DNA of 64,000 nt from JACKHA01 sp041401985 (GTDB lineage: Bacteria; Planctomycetota; Phycisphaerae; Phycisphaerales; UBA1924): NCBI GenBank assembly GCA_041401985.1, contig JAWKTE010000019.1, positions 1 through 64,000 on the forward strand, given 5' to 3'. The translations under genes were made by a program, and so were the position numbers. The notes beneath the pieces are model-generated. The model saw only the letters and a program-made list of their open reading frames with translations. It searched no databases and was not told the DNA's origin. Shown here piece by piece: positions 52,873 through 62,592 of the stretch; position 1 is the stretch's first letter, and each line of letters starts with the position of its first letter.

Positions 52873-54603
52873 CTACCGCGCGGCCAAAGCCCCGATCCCC
52901 TTCGTCCCCGGGGGCCCTTCGAACTCCGCCGCGCTCCGCTCCATCGCGTCGCGCTCGTCCGGCGCCACCCGCCCGAGCAGACCGAGCTCGCGGTACGTCG
53001 CCAGCACGCTCTCGGCCCAGGCGCCCTTGTACTGCGCGTTGGTGTCCACGATCGGCCGCCCCAGGATGTCCTCCAGAAGTTTCTGCGTGTAGACGGGCCG
53101 CTTGGCCGCGGTCGCGACGGTGCCGTACTGGTTCAGGTTGGACGCGAAGATGCCGGCGGCGCTGACCGGCAGGAAGTCCTCGTAGCGCAGGCCCTCGACA
53201 TCGGCGAAGCCGCGGCGGACGAGTTCGTGCAGATCGGTGGTGGTGATCGAGCCGCGGGCCGCGACGCCCTTGGGCGTCGCCCAGTACCGCCCGTAGACCA
53301 GCCCGTGCTCAAGCAGTTCGCGCAGCGTCTTCGGGATTGGCGCGAAGTGCGAGGCGTAGGCCGCCTCATACGCCGCGTGGTCGCGCTTGGCCAGGCCCGG
53401 GTCCTTGGCGATGGCGGCCTCGGCCTGCTCGAGGCACTGGTCGTAGAGCGTCCGCCCCTCGGGCGTGCACGCGTAGAACCGCTGCTCGATCTCGCCGAAG
53501 CGGGCGGTATGGGTGGCGTTGACTGTTGAGCCGTCGGCCTCCTCGAACTCGACGGCTTCGGTCAGCGCGCGATACGCGTCCTGGCGCAGGAACACCGGCG
53601 TGTCCTGGCTTGGCCCTTCCGTGGTGTCCTTGAAGCCCGAGTGCCTGAGTTCCTTCGGCAGGACCTCGTGGGCTTTCAACTCGTCGAGCAGGCTCGCGGC
53701 GATGGCCTCGATCTGGTCGTCGGACACGGTGCCCGCCCCAAACCCGTCGATGGCCGCGCGGTCCATCGCCTTGAAGTGCAGGCGCATCCAGTCACGGTCG
53801 GCCTGGACGCGAAGGCGAAGCAGCGCCGTCTCGACCCGCTCGAGGGCGGCTCTCTCGTTGATCTCGCCCAGGCAGAACTTCATCGCCCCGGTGTACAGGT
53901 CCATGCACAGCGTGTTGGGCGTCAGGTGGTTCAGGTGGTGCGAGCGGAAGCAGGCGATGTCGGCGGCGATCTTGAAGCCCGCGGCGCAGAGTTGCTGGTA
54001 CAGCGCGTGGTCGCGGGCGCGGGGCGTCCACTTGAAGATCCGCTCCGTGCCCTCGCGGATGAGCGCGGCCGCGTCGGCTGCTTCGAGCCCGCCCTGACGC
54101 TCGGCCTTCTCGATCAGTTCCTTGGCGCGCGGGCCGAACACCTGGCGCGTGGCCAGCAGCGCCTCGATCCGCCGGCGCGTCGCGTCGTCGAACGAGTCGG
54201 TCATCAGCAGCGAGACGAACACGCGGTGGGCCGGGTCCCGCGCGGAGCGGAACGCGGTCGCGATGATCGGCTGGCTCTTGGCGCCCAGGTTGGTCGTGTC
54301 ATAGAAGTTGTGCGGCTGCATCGCGAACTGCGCGAAGTACCGCCCGACCCAGTGGTACTCGTCGGGCCGCCCGATGCGGATGGCCCCGTGGCGTTCGCCG
54401 CTGGTTCGCTCGAGTTCCCGGTCGCTCATCGAGAACCCGGCGTGCAATCGCCCGAGCAGGTCGCAGACGTGCCGGTTGCAGCGCCGGTTGACCCGCAGGC
54501 TCCGGTCGTACAGCGGCGTCTCACGCCCGAACATCGCCGAGAGTTCGGCGAACAGGCGGTGCTGCATGTCGACCTTGCTGACGAACTCGGGCACGTGTGC
54601 CAC
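52873..54603 (-). CDS. DUF1338 / HglS-like 2-oxoadipate dioxygenase-decarboxylase family
   Basis: 576 residues. VSKVDMQHRLFAELSAMFG at the N-terminus, HGAIRIGRPDEYHWVGRYFA, FRSHHLNHLTPNTLCMDLYT (the conserved NHxTP metal site), LRHSGFKDTTEGPSQDTPVF, FEEADGSTVNATHTARFGEI EQR (with the metal-ligand Glu), and YATPKG-like WATPKGVAARGSITTTDLHE. Members such as Pseudomonas HglS convert 2-oxoadipate to 2-hydroxyglutarate in lysine breakdown, using non-haem iron. No other lysine-catabolism gene is near, so the exact substrate is uncertain. Confidence 0.82.
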   Translation of the reverse strand: MAHVPEFVSKVDMQHRLFAELSAMFGRETPLYDRSLRVNRRCNRHVCDLLGRLHAGFSMSDRELERTSGERHGAIRIGRPDEYHWVGRYFAQFAMQPHNFYDTTNLGAKSQPIIATAFRSARDPAHRVFVSLLMTDSFDDATRRRIEALLATRQVFGPRAKELIEKAERQGGLEAADAAALIREGTERIFKWTPRARDHALYQQLCAAGFKIAADIACFRSHHLNHLTPNTLCMDLYTGAMKFCLGEINERAALERVETALLRLRVQADRDWMRLHFKAMDRAAIDGFGAGTVSDDQIEAIAASLLDELKAHEVLPKELRHSGFKDTTEGPSQDTPVFLRQDAYRALTEAVEFEEADGSTVNATHTARFGEIEQRFYACTPEGRTLYDQCLEQAEAAIAKDPGLAKRDHAAYEAAYASHFAPIPKTLRELLEHGLVYGRYWATPKGVAARGSITTTDLHELVRRGFADVEGLRYEDFLPVSAAGIFASNLNQYGTVATAAKRPVYTQKLLEDILGRPIVDTNAQYKGAWAESVLATYRELGLLGRVAPDERDAMERSAAEFEGPPGTKGIGALAAR

Positions 54604-54747
54604 CCCTTGCTTTTGGCGTGCGAAACACCGCCGCGATCGCGGGCAGGACGCCCCGCCGCGGCACCGCTCGTCTCACCAAGAAACTCTAGGGATGGATACG
54701 GCGGGTTTCGGCTTGCCGATGGCAGGAACCGCCGTTGCGCCGCGGAC

Positions 54748-55737
54748 TCACATCGACCCGACGTACGCCCCGGCCGCCTCGCGGAACCCCGCCGGCTCCA
54801 GCCCCAGGAACGCCGCGGCCTTGTCCATCGAGCACACCGAGTCGCGCGTGGCGTTGGTGGCCATGCCCTCGTCGAACGGCAGGGCGTCGCGCAGGCCGAC
54901 GACCTTGGCTGCGCGGGCCTTCATGGCCGCGATCGGCCCGGGCAGGCCGAGCGTCTTGAGTTCTTTCTTGCCGTTGGTCACGTTGTCGCGCACGAACGCG
55001 AGCAGTTCGGGCCAGGTCAGCGACTCGGGCCCGCACAGGTGGATCACCTCGCCGCGGCACTCGGGACGCTCAAGGCTCCGGGCCACCGCCAGCGCAACAT
55101 CATCGACCGAGATCGGCGCGACCACCGCGGACTCGAACTTCGGCACCGGGAACTTCAGCGGCTCGACGGGGCGGGCGAAGTAGGGCATGAACACAAACGG
55201 GGCCGCACGCCCGGTGGCCCAGCCCTTGGCCATCTGCATGAACTCGCCGTCCGGGCCATGGATGAGGCTGGGGCGGAGGATGGTCCAGGCCAATCCTGAG
55301 TTTCGGACCAGCGTCTCGCCCTCGAACTTGCTCTTTGCGTACGCCGTGTCGGCCTCGTCGTGCACGCCCAGGGCCGAGACCTGGACGAAGTGGTTCACGC
55401 CCGCGTCCTGCGCGGCCCGCAGCAGGGCCTTGGTCACGCCGACATGGACGCGGGCGAACGTCTGTCCGCCCGGGGCCTCGCGGATGATGCCGATGGTGTT
55501 GACCATGGCGTCGGCCCGCTCGGCCCATTCGCGCAGGCCGTCGGGCCCGTCGTGCGGGGCCGGCTCGCCGCGATGGATGCTCAGGCGCTCGTGCTCGGGC
55601 AGAACCTTGCCGGCCTTGGACGGATCGCGCACGAGGGCCCGCACCGCGTGCCCGCGCTCCAGCAACGCGCGGACGACGTGACGCCCGACGAACCCGGTCG
55701 CCCCGGCCACGCACACGGTCAGTTGCGAATCGCCCAT
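54748..55737 (-). CDS. NDUFA9-like atypical SDR, NAD(P)-binding protein
   Basis: 329 residues. NAD(P) loop VCVAGATGFVGRHVVRALLE, RALVRDPSK, then ADAMVNTIGIIRE, HFVQVSALGVHDEADTAYAK SKFEGE, WTILRPSLIHGPDGEFMQMA, VVAPISVDDVALAVARSLER and GEVIHLCGPESLTWPELLAF. This is the complex-I-NDUFA9-like group of atypical short-chain dehydrogenases, often without catalytic activity. No other complex I gene is near. Confidence 0.85.
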   Translation of the reverse strand: MGDSQLTVCVAGATGFVGRHVVRALLERGHAVRALVRDPSKAGKVLPEHERLSIHRGEPAPHDGPDGLREWAERADAMVNTIGIIREAPGGQTFARVHVGVTKALLRAAQDAGVNHFVQVSALGVHDEADTAYAKSKFEGETLVRNSGLAWTILRPSLIHGPDGEFMQMAKGWATGRAAPFVFMPYFARPVEPLKFPVPKFESAVVAPISVDDVALAVARSLERPECRGEVIHLCGPESLTWPELLAFVRDNVTNGKKELKTLGLPGPIAAMKARAAKVVGLRDALPFDEGMATNATRDSVCSMDKAAAFLGLEPAGFREAAGAYVGSM

Positions 55738-55808
55738 GTCGTCCTCCGATGCAGGGAGAGGAGGGTAGGGGTGCTGGCGCTGCCGACTGGCGCGAGTGGG
55801 TCCGCGGA

Positions 55809-56002
55809 AGAGGGGGTCGGGCTTTCCAGCCCGACCGGCATCGGGTGGGGGGCGGCGGACTGTTGCGGTCTTCTCGCCGGAATCTCAATGACCGATGGCG
55901 GACGTGCCGCTGCACCGACGCCAACCCGCGACCGGGCAGGGCTGGAAAGCCCTGCCCTCTCGTCATTGTTCTGGCGACACTGGAAAGCCCTGCCCCCTCG
56001 CT
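55809..56002. repeat. composite repeat with inverted ends plus an extra half end
   Basis: Left end GAGGGGGTCGGGCTTTCCAG CCCGACC (55809-55835), right end GGGCAGGGCTGGAAAGCCCT GCCCTCTC (55938-55965), followed by a second right-type end TGGAAAGCCCTGCCCCCTC (55980-55998). Same family as 33119 and 52661. Confidence 0.7.
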
Positions 56003-56014
56003 CAGCGAGGTGGG

Positions 56015-57575
56015 CTACACCCCCGCCGCCATCCGCTCCGGCATCGCCACCGATCCATCCCCCAACGCCATCCGCTGGGCCAGCAGCACGCCGGACCGCA
56101 GCGCGCCCTCCATGTACCCCACGAACGCCGGGCAGGTGTGCTCGCCGCAGAACCGCAGGCGGTGGATCCCCTCGTGCAGGATTGGGCCGGTCCGGGTCAG
56201 TTGGCCCGGGGCAGGGAACGAGTACCCGCCGCGGCACCACTCGTCGCCGGGCCAGTCCATGAACCGGCGCGGCCCGCCGCGGGCCTCGGTGAGCAGGTTC
56301 GCCTCGTAGCCCGGATAGATCGATTCGAGTTCGCGGGTCACCCGCGCGTCGACCTCCTGCCTCGTGCCCTCGCGGAGCCACTGGGCCGCGCTCCCGCCGC
56401 TGAACACATGCAGCGAGGCGTTGGCACCGCCCTGGTTATCGGTCCCGTTCCAGGTCATGGCGACCGGGCCGTCGGTCAGGCTGTCCGGGGCCAGGCCCAG
56501 GTCGCGCCAGTAGCGGCTCTTGACCGCCGAGAGGTACTTGAGGGCCGTGCCCATCTGGGGGGCCAGGCGGTCCGGCAGCAGGGGCACGAAGAAGATCCGA
56601 GTCCACACGCTGGGCGGCACCGCCAGCACGACATAGTCCGCGGCCCGCACCCGCCCGTCGGCCAGCGTCACCTTCGCCACGCTCTCGTACTCGATCGACG
56701 CCACCGGCGTGCCCCGCAGCACGCGGTAGCCCTGGATCCGGTCGAGCAGTTTGTCGGCCAGTTGCTGGTTCCCGCCGCGGCAGCGGTAGACCTCGCTGTC
56801 CTCCCAATACGCCTGCCCGCCCCCGCCGGCGACCTGGGCCAGCATGCCCAGCAGGCTCTGGTTCTCGACGGGCACCGCGTTGTCCGACGCCAGCACGACC
56901 CGCAGCACCTGCTTGGTCGCGTCGTCGGCGTCGAGGGCCCTCGATCCAGCCCGAGACGGTGTCCCGGTCCAGGTCCGTTGCGCGGGTGAGTTCCAGGGCT
57001 CCTCGGCGCTTGATCGGCACCGCGGCGTCGTTCATGGTCCGAAAGGGCCGCGTCCATCGCGTACCACAGACGCGCTCGGCCTCACGCTCGTCGAGCACAT
57101 CCGCCCGTTCAGGCGGATCGGGAAGGCCAGTTCGTCCTCGGTCGTCACGTCCAGCATCCGCAGGCCGAACTGCTGGGCGTAGGCCTGCCAGGTGAAGTGG
57201 TTGGAGCCGATCAGTTCGCCGCCGCCTCGACGACCTTGCCGGGCACGAAGTCCTTGAACGACACCCGCCCGCCGATGCGGTCGCGGGCCTCGATCACCTC
57301 GACCTCGTAGCCGGGCGCTCGAGCAGTTCGTACGCGCGGCCAGCCCGGCGAACCCGGCCCCGACGGCGATCACGCTCTTGCCGTTGGGGCGACGGGCCGG
57401 GCGGCCAGCCACGTCCACATCCTAGCGGCGCTGCGGTCGACACCCGCCCAGGCGGGTGGCGGCCAGGACCGCGGCAGGCCGGCCCCGCCGGGCCTTGAGG
57501 GGCCTCCCGGCGGGTCATGGTGCGGCGACGGTCGGCGAAGCGGTGGGCCGAACAGGCGTAGAGCGATCGCGACAT
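56015..57575 (-). CDS. Tat-exported flavin amine oxidase (several frameshifts)
   Basis: The 3' 298 codons are intact (56908-56015): LVLAVPPSVWTRIFF-like VVLAVPPSVWTRIFFVPLLP, RFCGEHTCPAFVGYMEGALR, SGVLLAQRM, which is the C-terminal FAD-binding part of amine oxidases. Upstream, pieces lie in changing frames: SVIAVGAGFAGLAA (the dinucleotide loop), YELLERP, GELIGSNHFTWQAYAQQFGL RMLDVTTEDELAFPIRLNGR, DVLDEREAERVCGT. The start at 57575 (ADRRRTMTRREA) resembles a twin-arginine signal. I count at least five frame changes between 56900 and 57530, which fits a patch of low sequence quality or a true pseudogene. Confidence 0.65.
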
Positions 57576-57641
57576 GCGCGGGACTGTACCAGAGGGGAGG
57601 AATCGAGGGCTGCGGTCGGCGATGCCGGGACCGAGGAGCTT

Positions 57642-57674
57642 CTGGGGTTGCGGGCGGAACGCCCGCAGCCCCAG
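57642..57674. terminator. GC-rich hairpin between amine oxidase and atpG
   Basis: Stem CTGGGGTTGCGGGC / GCCCGCAGCCCCAG with one mismatch and loop GGAAC. No T run follows on either strand, so it may be a repeat element rather than a terminator. Confidence 0.35.
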
Positions 57675-57727
57675 CAGATCAGGGCCGGCCACATCCCTCC
57701 CCCCCGCCCTCCTACCTCCCCCGCCCT

Positions 57728-58640
57728 ATGGCCAACACCCGCCAACTCAAGAAGCGCATCAAGGCCCGTCGCCAACATCCGGCGCATCACCAAGACGATG
57801 CAGATGATCGCGACGGCCCGGTTCGCCGCGGCCCAGCAGCGGTCCGTCGCCAGCCGCCCCTACACCGACGCCCTGTTCGGCCTCGTCCAGGAACTCGCCG
57901 GCGGCTCGGGCGATGTCACCCACCCGCTCATCACCGGGCCCTCCGGGGGCGTGAAGGCCGACGCCAAAGAACTGACCCTGATCCTGTCCTCCGATCGCGG
58001 CCTGTGCGGGCCGTACAACTCGAACGTTCTCCGCACCGCCCTGCGGTACTTCCGCCAGACCCCGGCCGCGATGGGCGGCGTGGTGGAACTGGTCGGCAAG
58101 AAGGGCGTGGCCTTCCTGCGGTTCAACAAGGTCACGGTCGCCCGCCAGCACACCCAGTTCGGTGACAAGCCCGCCTATGACGATGTTGACGCCCTGGCCC
58201 GCACCTACATCGAGCGGTTCATCGCGGGCGAGGTCTCGGCGGTCCGTGTCGTGTCCATGAAGTACATCTCCGCGGGCAAGCAGGTCCCGGAGGTCACGAC
58301 GTTGCTGCCGTTCAAGCCCGAGGCGGCCCCGGCTGGTTCCGCGAAGGCGGCCGGCGCGGAAGGCGAGGCGACCAAGGCCGTCGCCCAGTACGAGTTCAGC
58401 CCCTCGCCCGAGGAACTGCTCGACACGCTGCTGCCCGCGGCGGTCAAGGCCGTGCTCTTCCAGGCCTTCAACGACGCGATCGTGTCCGAGCATGTGGCCC
58501 GGATGATCGCGATGAAGGCGGCGACGGACAACGCCGGCAAGATGGGCAAACTCATCAGCCGCCGCTACAACCGCGCCCGCCAGGCCCAGATCACGACGGA
58601 ACTGACCGAGATCATCTCCGGGGCGGCGGCGCTGGGTTGA
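57728..58640 (+). CDS. atpG: ATP synthase gamma subunit, one-base frameshift near the start
   Basis: The start MANTRQLKKRIKA is at ATG 57728; near 57767 (GGCCCGTCGCC) one extra C shifts the frame. Without it the chain reads ...RIKAVANIRRITKTMQMIA and is intact to the stop (about 303 residues). Gamma-subunit features: IRRITKTMQMIATARFAAAQ, LTLILSSDRGLCGPYNSNVL, and the C-terminal MIAMKAATDNAGKMGKLISR RYNRARQAQITTELTEIISG. It is the rotor shaft of F-type ATP synthase. It stands alone: no other atp gene is within the window on either side, which is unusual. Confidence 0.88.
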
Positions 58641-58649
58641 TGTTCCCGA

Positions 58650-58735
58650 GAACGCTCGGTGTGGCGTGCTTGTGGCTCCGCACAAGCATGCTCGGTGCTT
58701 CGTTGGCCTCTGGGCACACGAGCCGTGCCACCGGT
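58650..58735. repeat. CAAGCATGC-type repeat (copies at 58650 and 59445)
   Basis: GTGGCGTGCTTGTGGCTCCG CACAAGCATGC at 58660-58690 forms a hairpin (GTGCTTGTG/CACAAGCAT). A related hairpin, CATGCTTGCTCAGAGCAACA AGCATG, is at 59449-59475. They flank the membrane protein gene at 58747 on both sides. Confidence 0.55.
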
Positions 58736-58746
58736 ACGCTCCGCTG

Positions 58747-59379
58747 ATGTCCCCCCGCCTCCGCTTCGGGCTTTGGGTCGCGGCGGTGGCCGGGTGCGGC
58801 CTCTCGCCCGTGCTGTTCCGCCTTGTCGCCCCGTGGGCGGGCGCGGCATGGCAGTGCCTGTGCCTCGGCGGGATCCTGGCGCTGTACGCGACGACGCCGG
58901 TGGACGCGATCAAACTGCCCGCGTGGCTGAGCCGCGCGATCATCGTGGGCGGGATGGTGCTGTGGCCTTGGCTGTGCTATGGGCGGGTGACGCCTGCGCT
59001 GCTGATCCCGGCGCTTGTCGCGGCTTTGTTCGACCATGTGCCGCTGACGATGACGCGGAAGGGCGCGCCGAAGCCGGGGGTGCACATCGAGGCGCGCTGG
59101 TCCTGGAAGCCGGGTGTGCTGGCAGACTGGGCGACGGCCACCATGCTGTGGTCGCCCATGATGTGGTTCATGCTCGCAGGTTCGAGAGCGCAGCACGAGG
59201 AGATGAGGTGGGCATTCGGCGGCTCGCTTCTCGCGTTGCTCTGGATGTTCGTGCTGCAGCTCCCGAGCGAACGGTCCAAGCATTGGCCGCGAGCGACACC
59301 ACGTGTCGGCATCCCGGTGGTGTTCTTCCTCTTCCACGCGTATGCCGCCATCGCGTACGCAATCGACCCAGGCTTGTGA
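58747..59379 (+). CDS. hypothetical multi-pass membrane protein
   Basis: 210 residues from ATG 58747. Hydrophobic segments at about 8-30 (FGLWVAAVAGCGLSPVLFRL), 35-55 (AWQCLCLGGILALYA), 68-95 (AIIVGGMVLWPWLCYGRVTP), 135-150 (MLWSPMMWFMLAG), 165-180 (LLALLWMFVLQL) and 192-208 (IPVVFFLFHAYAAIAYAI). No conserved motif recognised. It lies between two copies of the CAAGCATGC repeat. Confidence 0.6.
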   Translation: MSPRLRFGLWVAAVAGCGLSPVLFRLVAPWAGAAWQCLCLGGILALYATTPVDAIKLPAWLSRAIIVGGMVLWPWLCYGRVTPALLIPALVAALFDHVPLTMTRKGAPKPGVHIEARWSWKPGVLADWATATMLWSPMMWFMLAGSRAQHEEMRWAFGGSLLALLWMFVLQLPSERSKHWPRATPRVGIPVVFFLFHAYAAIAYAIDPGL

Positions 59380-59509
59380 CGGCACCTCTGGCAGTCTCCC
59401 GGCTCGGTACGCGCGGACGTACCGCATCGCGGGACACGGGCGATCCACCATGCTTGCTCAGAGCAACAAGCATGCCACACTTCGATTGGCGCGGGCTGCT
59501 TCGCCCCGC

Positions 59510-60825
59510 TCACGCCATCACGATATGGTCCCGCCGCTCGAAGCCCTTCATCGCGTTGCGGGTGTCCACGATCAGTTTGGCGTGCTTGCCGATCAGCGCG
59601 TAGTCGTAGTCGCTGTGGTTGGTCGCGATCACCACCGCGTCGTACGACGCGAGCATCTCCGGGCTCAGGTCCTTCGAGCGCAGTTTCAGGTCGTGGCGGC
59701 GGACCTTGGGCGTCTCGGGGATGTGCGGGTCGTTGTAGTCCACCTCGGCCCCGAGGTCCTTGAACTTCTCGATGAGTTCGAACGACGGGCTCTCGCGCAG
59801 GTCGTCGATGTCGGGCTTGTAGGCCACGCCCAGAACGAGCACCTTGCTGGTGCCGATCGCCTTGCCGTGCTTGTTCAGCGCGAGCATGAGGCGGTGCACG
59901 ACGTACTCGGGCATGCCGCGGTTGATCTCGCCGGCCAGCTCGATGAACTTGGTCGCGTGCCCAACCTCGCGGGCCTTCCACGTCAGGTAGAACGGGTCGA
60001 TCGGGATGCAGTGCCCGCCCAGGCCCGGCCCGGGGTAGAAGGCCATGAACCCGAACGGCTTGGTCTTGGCCGCCTCGACCACCTCCCAGATGTCGATGTC
60101 CATCGCCGTCAGGACGACCTTCATCTCGTTGACCAGCGCGATGTTGATGGCCCGGAAGATGTTCTCGAGCAGTTTGGCGGCTCTCGGCCACCTCCGCCGA
60201 CGACACCAGCACCACGCTCTTGATCGCGTGCTGGCGCGCATCTCATGGCTGATCTGGCCCGACTCCTGGTCGATGCCGCCGACGAGTTTCGGGATGGTCA
60301 CCAGGTGTCGAAGTCCTTGCGCTTCGGGTCCTCGCGGCTCCGGGCTGAAGGCCAGGAAGAAGTCCTTGCCACCGCCCGGGAGCCGCTCTTCTCGAGCACC
60401 GGCAGCATGTCGTCGCGCGTCGTGCGCGGGTAGGTCGTCGACTCGAGCACCACGATCTGGCCGAGCGCAGCGGTCTTGGCCACGTCTGGAATTCGTCCGC
60501 ATGACGTAGGACATGTCCGGCTCGGTGCGGCCCGAGCGGCGATGGGCGCCGCCAGGATCACCGCGTCGGCCTCGCCCAGGCGCCCCATGTTGGCCGTCGC
60601 CTCGAACCGCCCGCTCTTGGCCATGTCGGCGACGAAGTCCTTGCCCAGATGCTTGAGGGATAGTTCCGCCCTCCTTCAGGGCCACGATCTTCGGCGTCCA
60701 CGTCGAAGCCCATGACCTTGAAACCGGCCTGGTGGAAGGCCCGGGCCAGCAGCAGGCCGACGTAGCCCAACCCCACGACCCCGACGACGGCGGACTTGTC
60801 GGCGACTTTCTGGCCGAAGCGACAT
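59510..60825 (-). CDS. UDP-N-acetylglucosamine-type 6-dehydrogenase (frameshifted N-terminal half)
   Basis: The start is ATG 60825 with GGAGA upstream; the frame changes at once, near 60815. The pieces are VVGVVGLGYVGLLLARAFHQ AG (NAD loop), GRFEATANMGRLGEADAVIL, IVVLESTTYPRTTRDDMLPV LEKSG, FFLAFSPE, and from 60180 down an intact C-terminal half: LVNEMKVVLTAMDIDIWEVV EAA, FGFMAFYPGPGLGGHCIPID (catalytic GHC), TSKVLVLGVAYKPDIDDLRE, VVIATNHSDYDYALI. This matches the WbpA/UDP-GlcNAc dehydrogenase group that makes uronic acids for surface polysaccharide. About six indels occur in the first 200 codons. Confidence 0.75.
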
Positions 60826-60994
60826 AAGCGGCTCTCCAGAAAGGGATTTGCGGCAGTCGCCCAGACCCACTTACGCCCAGAAAGGCCCGCGGCGGGCGAA
60901 CTGTATCGACCGAAGCCGGCGGGTTCGGTTGGGGGCGGCAAGCCGGGCGAAAGCGGCAACCGGCAGTGGATGATCCGCGGACCTCAAAGGGGGT

Positions 60995-61481
60995 ATGCCG
61001 ATGGAAGCCACGACCGCACTCGACATCCGCGTGGCTCAGGTGTGCGTCGTTGCGATCCTGCTCTCGCGCTTGCCGTGGGTGGTCGTGCTGGGCCGACGCC
61101 TCCGCGCCGCTTTGCGGCTTGCTCGCCCTGCCGCTGCTGGTTGTCTGCTGCACGGTTCTGGCGTGGCTAGTTGTCGAGACCACGCACATGCACAGTTGGG
61201 CGTTTCAAGCCGAACCCGGCGCTGAGCCGGTGCCCGCGGAAGCGACACTCGTCAGGCCGCCCACGGTGGAAGTTCCACAAGGGCGAGCCCGTTGTGATCA
61301 GCTGTACTCCTCACCACGCGGCGCTGTGAGGATCATCGAGCGGTACTTCAGTTCGCCGCTCTGGTTCGTCGGGGCGACGCGGCTCATCGGCCCCGTGGCG
61401 GGTGTTGCCCTGACGCTGCTGTTCATCGCCGTGCCCCGGCGTCGCCCGAAGAAGGCCGCCAATCCGGCTCCCGCCGCCTGA
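60995..61481 (+). CDS. hypothetical membrane protein (one frameshift)
   Basis: Starts at ATG 60995: MPMEATTALDIRVAQVCVVA ILLSRLPWVVVLG. Near 61095 the frame changes and the chain goes on with LCGLLALPLLVVCCTVLAWL VVETTHMHSWAF, a polar stretch, and a third membrane segment WFVGATRLIGPVAGVALTLL FIAVPRRRPKK to the stop at 61481. About 160 residues with three membrane passes. No family recognised. Confidence 0.5.
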
Positions 61482-61509
61482 CTACGGCAGCAGCATTGCC
61501 ACCGACGGC

Positions 61510-62592
61510 TCAACAACGTCGCCCCCGCCGCCGTGGCTGGCCCACAGCAGCCCCGTTCAGGGCGTTGAACGCCGCATGCATCAGGATCGGCACCCCGACG
61601 CGCTGCGTCCGCTCGTAGGCGATCCCCATCGCCAGGCCCAGCACAAAGATCGGGACGATCGCGACCCACGGCACGCCGCCGCCGTCGCCCGCCCGGTGTA
61701 CCAGCGCGAAGATCACGGCCGTGATGAGCACGCCCGGCCACACGCCGCCGATCACCCGGATGATCGCCGACTGGATGAACACGCGGTACACCAGTTCCTC
61801 GACGATCGGGGCCCCCAGGACCACCGAGGCGATCACCACCCAGCGCCACGGGTCGTTGGGCGATTCGACGATCTGGGCCAGCAGCGGGTGGGCGACCTGC
61901 GGCGTGTCGCCTCCGATCGCGTGCTCGGCCCACACCGCCAGGATGCTCGACGCCTCGACGATGGGCCAGACGAGCACGAACGCCCACAGCCCGATCCACA
62001 CGTCCCCAGCCCGGATCTTCAGCCCGGCGTCGGGGGCCGAGCGGGCCAGCAGGTGCAGCATGCCAAGGCCGACCGCGATGCCGACCGCGTAGCCGACCAG
62101 AGCCATCACGCCCTGACGCTGGAGCGTCTGCCCCGCGGCCCCGTTCTGCACCCACGACATCTGGGCGATCAACTGGGCCCCGGTCTGCCAGGCCAGGTAG
62201 ACCATCATGGCCGCGAACAGCCACATGAACGCCGGGTGGACCTCAATCTTCCGCGGTCCGATCTTCTTGAACCCCGACTTGCGGATTGTGCCGTTGATGA
62301 ACAGCAGGGCCAGAATGGCCCCGGCGATCACCAGGACCACCGCGGCCCGGTTGGCCATGATGAAGGCCCCGGCGTCCTCGACGCGGGCGTTGCGGATCTC
62401 ATCGACGGGGATGTCGGGCAGGCGGATGCTCGTTCCGCCGCCGGAGCCGCCCGAACTGGTCGCGGCCCCACCGTTCGCCCCACCCGGCGCCCCGCCCGCC
62501 GTCCCATCCTGGGCATGGCAGACCGGCGAGCCGATGACGAGAACAATGGCGGCGATGATCCCCGCGACGCTCCGCGAGATCCTGGACCACAA
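61510..62592 (-). CDS. CPBP-family intramembrane protease with signal peptide
   Basis: About 360 residues if it starts at TTG 62592 (WSRISRSVAGIIAAIVLVIG SPVCHAQDG, a signal peptide). A Gly/Ala-rich linker follows, then about eight membrane segments. The CPBP/Abi motifs are APIVEELVYRVFIQSA (EExxxR type), VIFALVHRAGDG (FxxxH) and ILMHAAFNALNG (HxxxN/D). In other bacteria such proteins act as membrane proteases or in bacteriocin self-protection. No ATG is seen in frame near the signal peptide, and the start lies inside the 5' end of the divergent trpC, giving a head-to-head overlap of about 38 bp. Confidence 0.78.
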   Translation of the reverse strand: MWSRISRSVAGIIAAIVLVIGSPVCHAQDGTAGGAPGGANGGAATSSGGSGGGTSIRLPDIPVDEIRNARVEDAGAFIMANRAAVVLVIAGAILALLFINGTIRKSGFKKIGPRKIEVHPAFMWLFAAMMVYLAWQTGAQLIAQMSWVQNGAAGQTLQRQGVMALVGYAVGIAVGLGMLHLLARSAPDAGLKIRAGDVWIGLWAFVLVWPIVEASSILAVWAEHAIGGDTPQVAHPLLAQIVESPNDPWRWVVIASVVLGAPIVEELVYRVFIQSAIIRVIGGVWPGVLITAVIFALVHRAGDGGGVPWVAIVPIFVLGLAMGIAYERTQRVGVPILMHAAFNALNGAAVGQPRRRGRRC

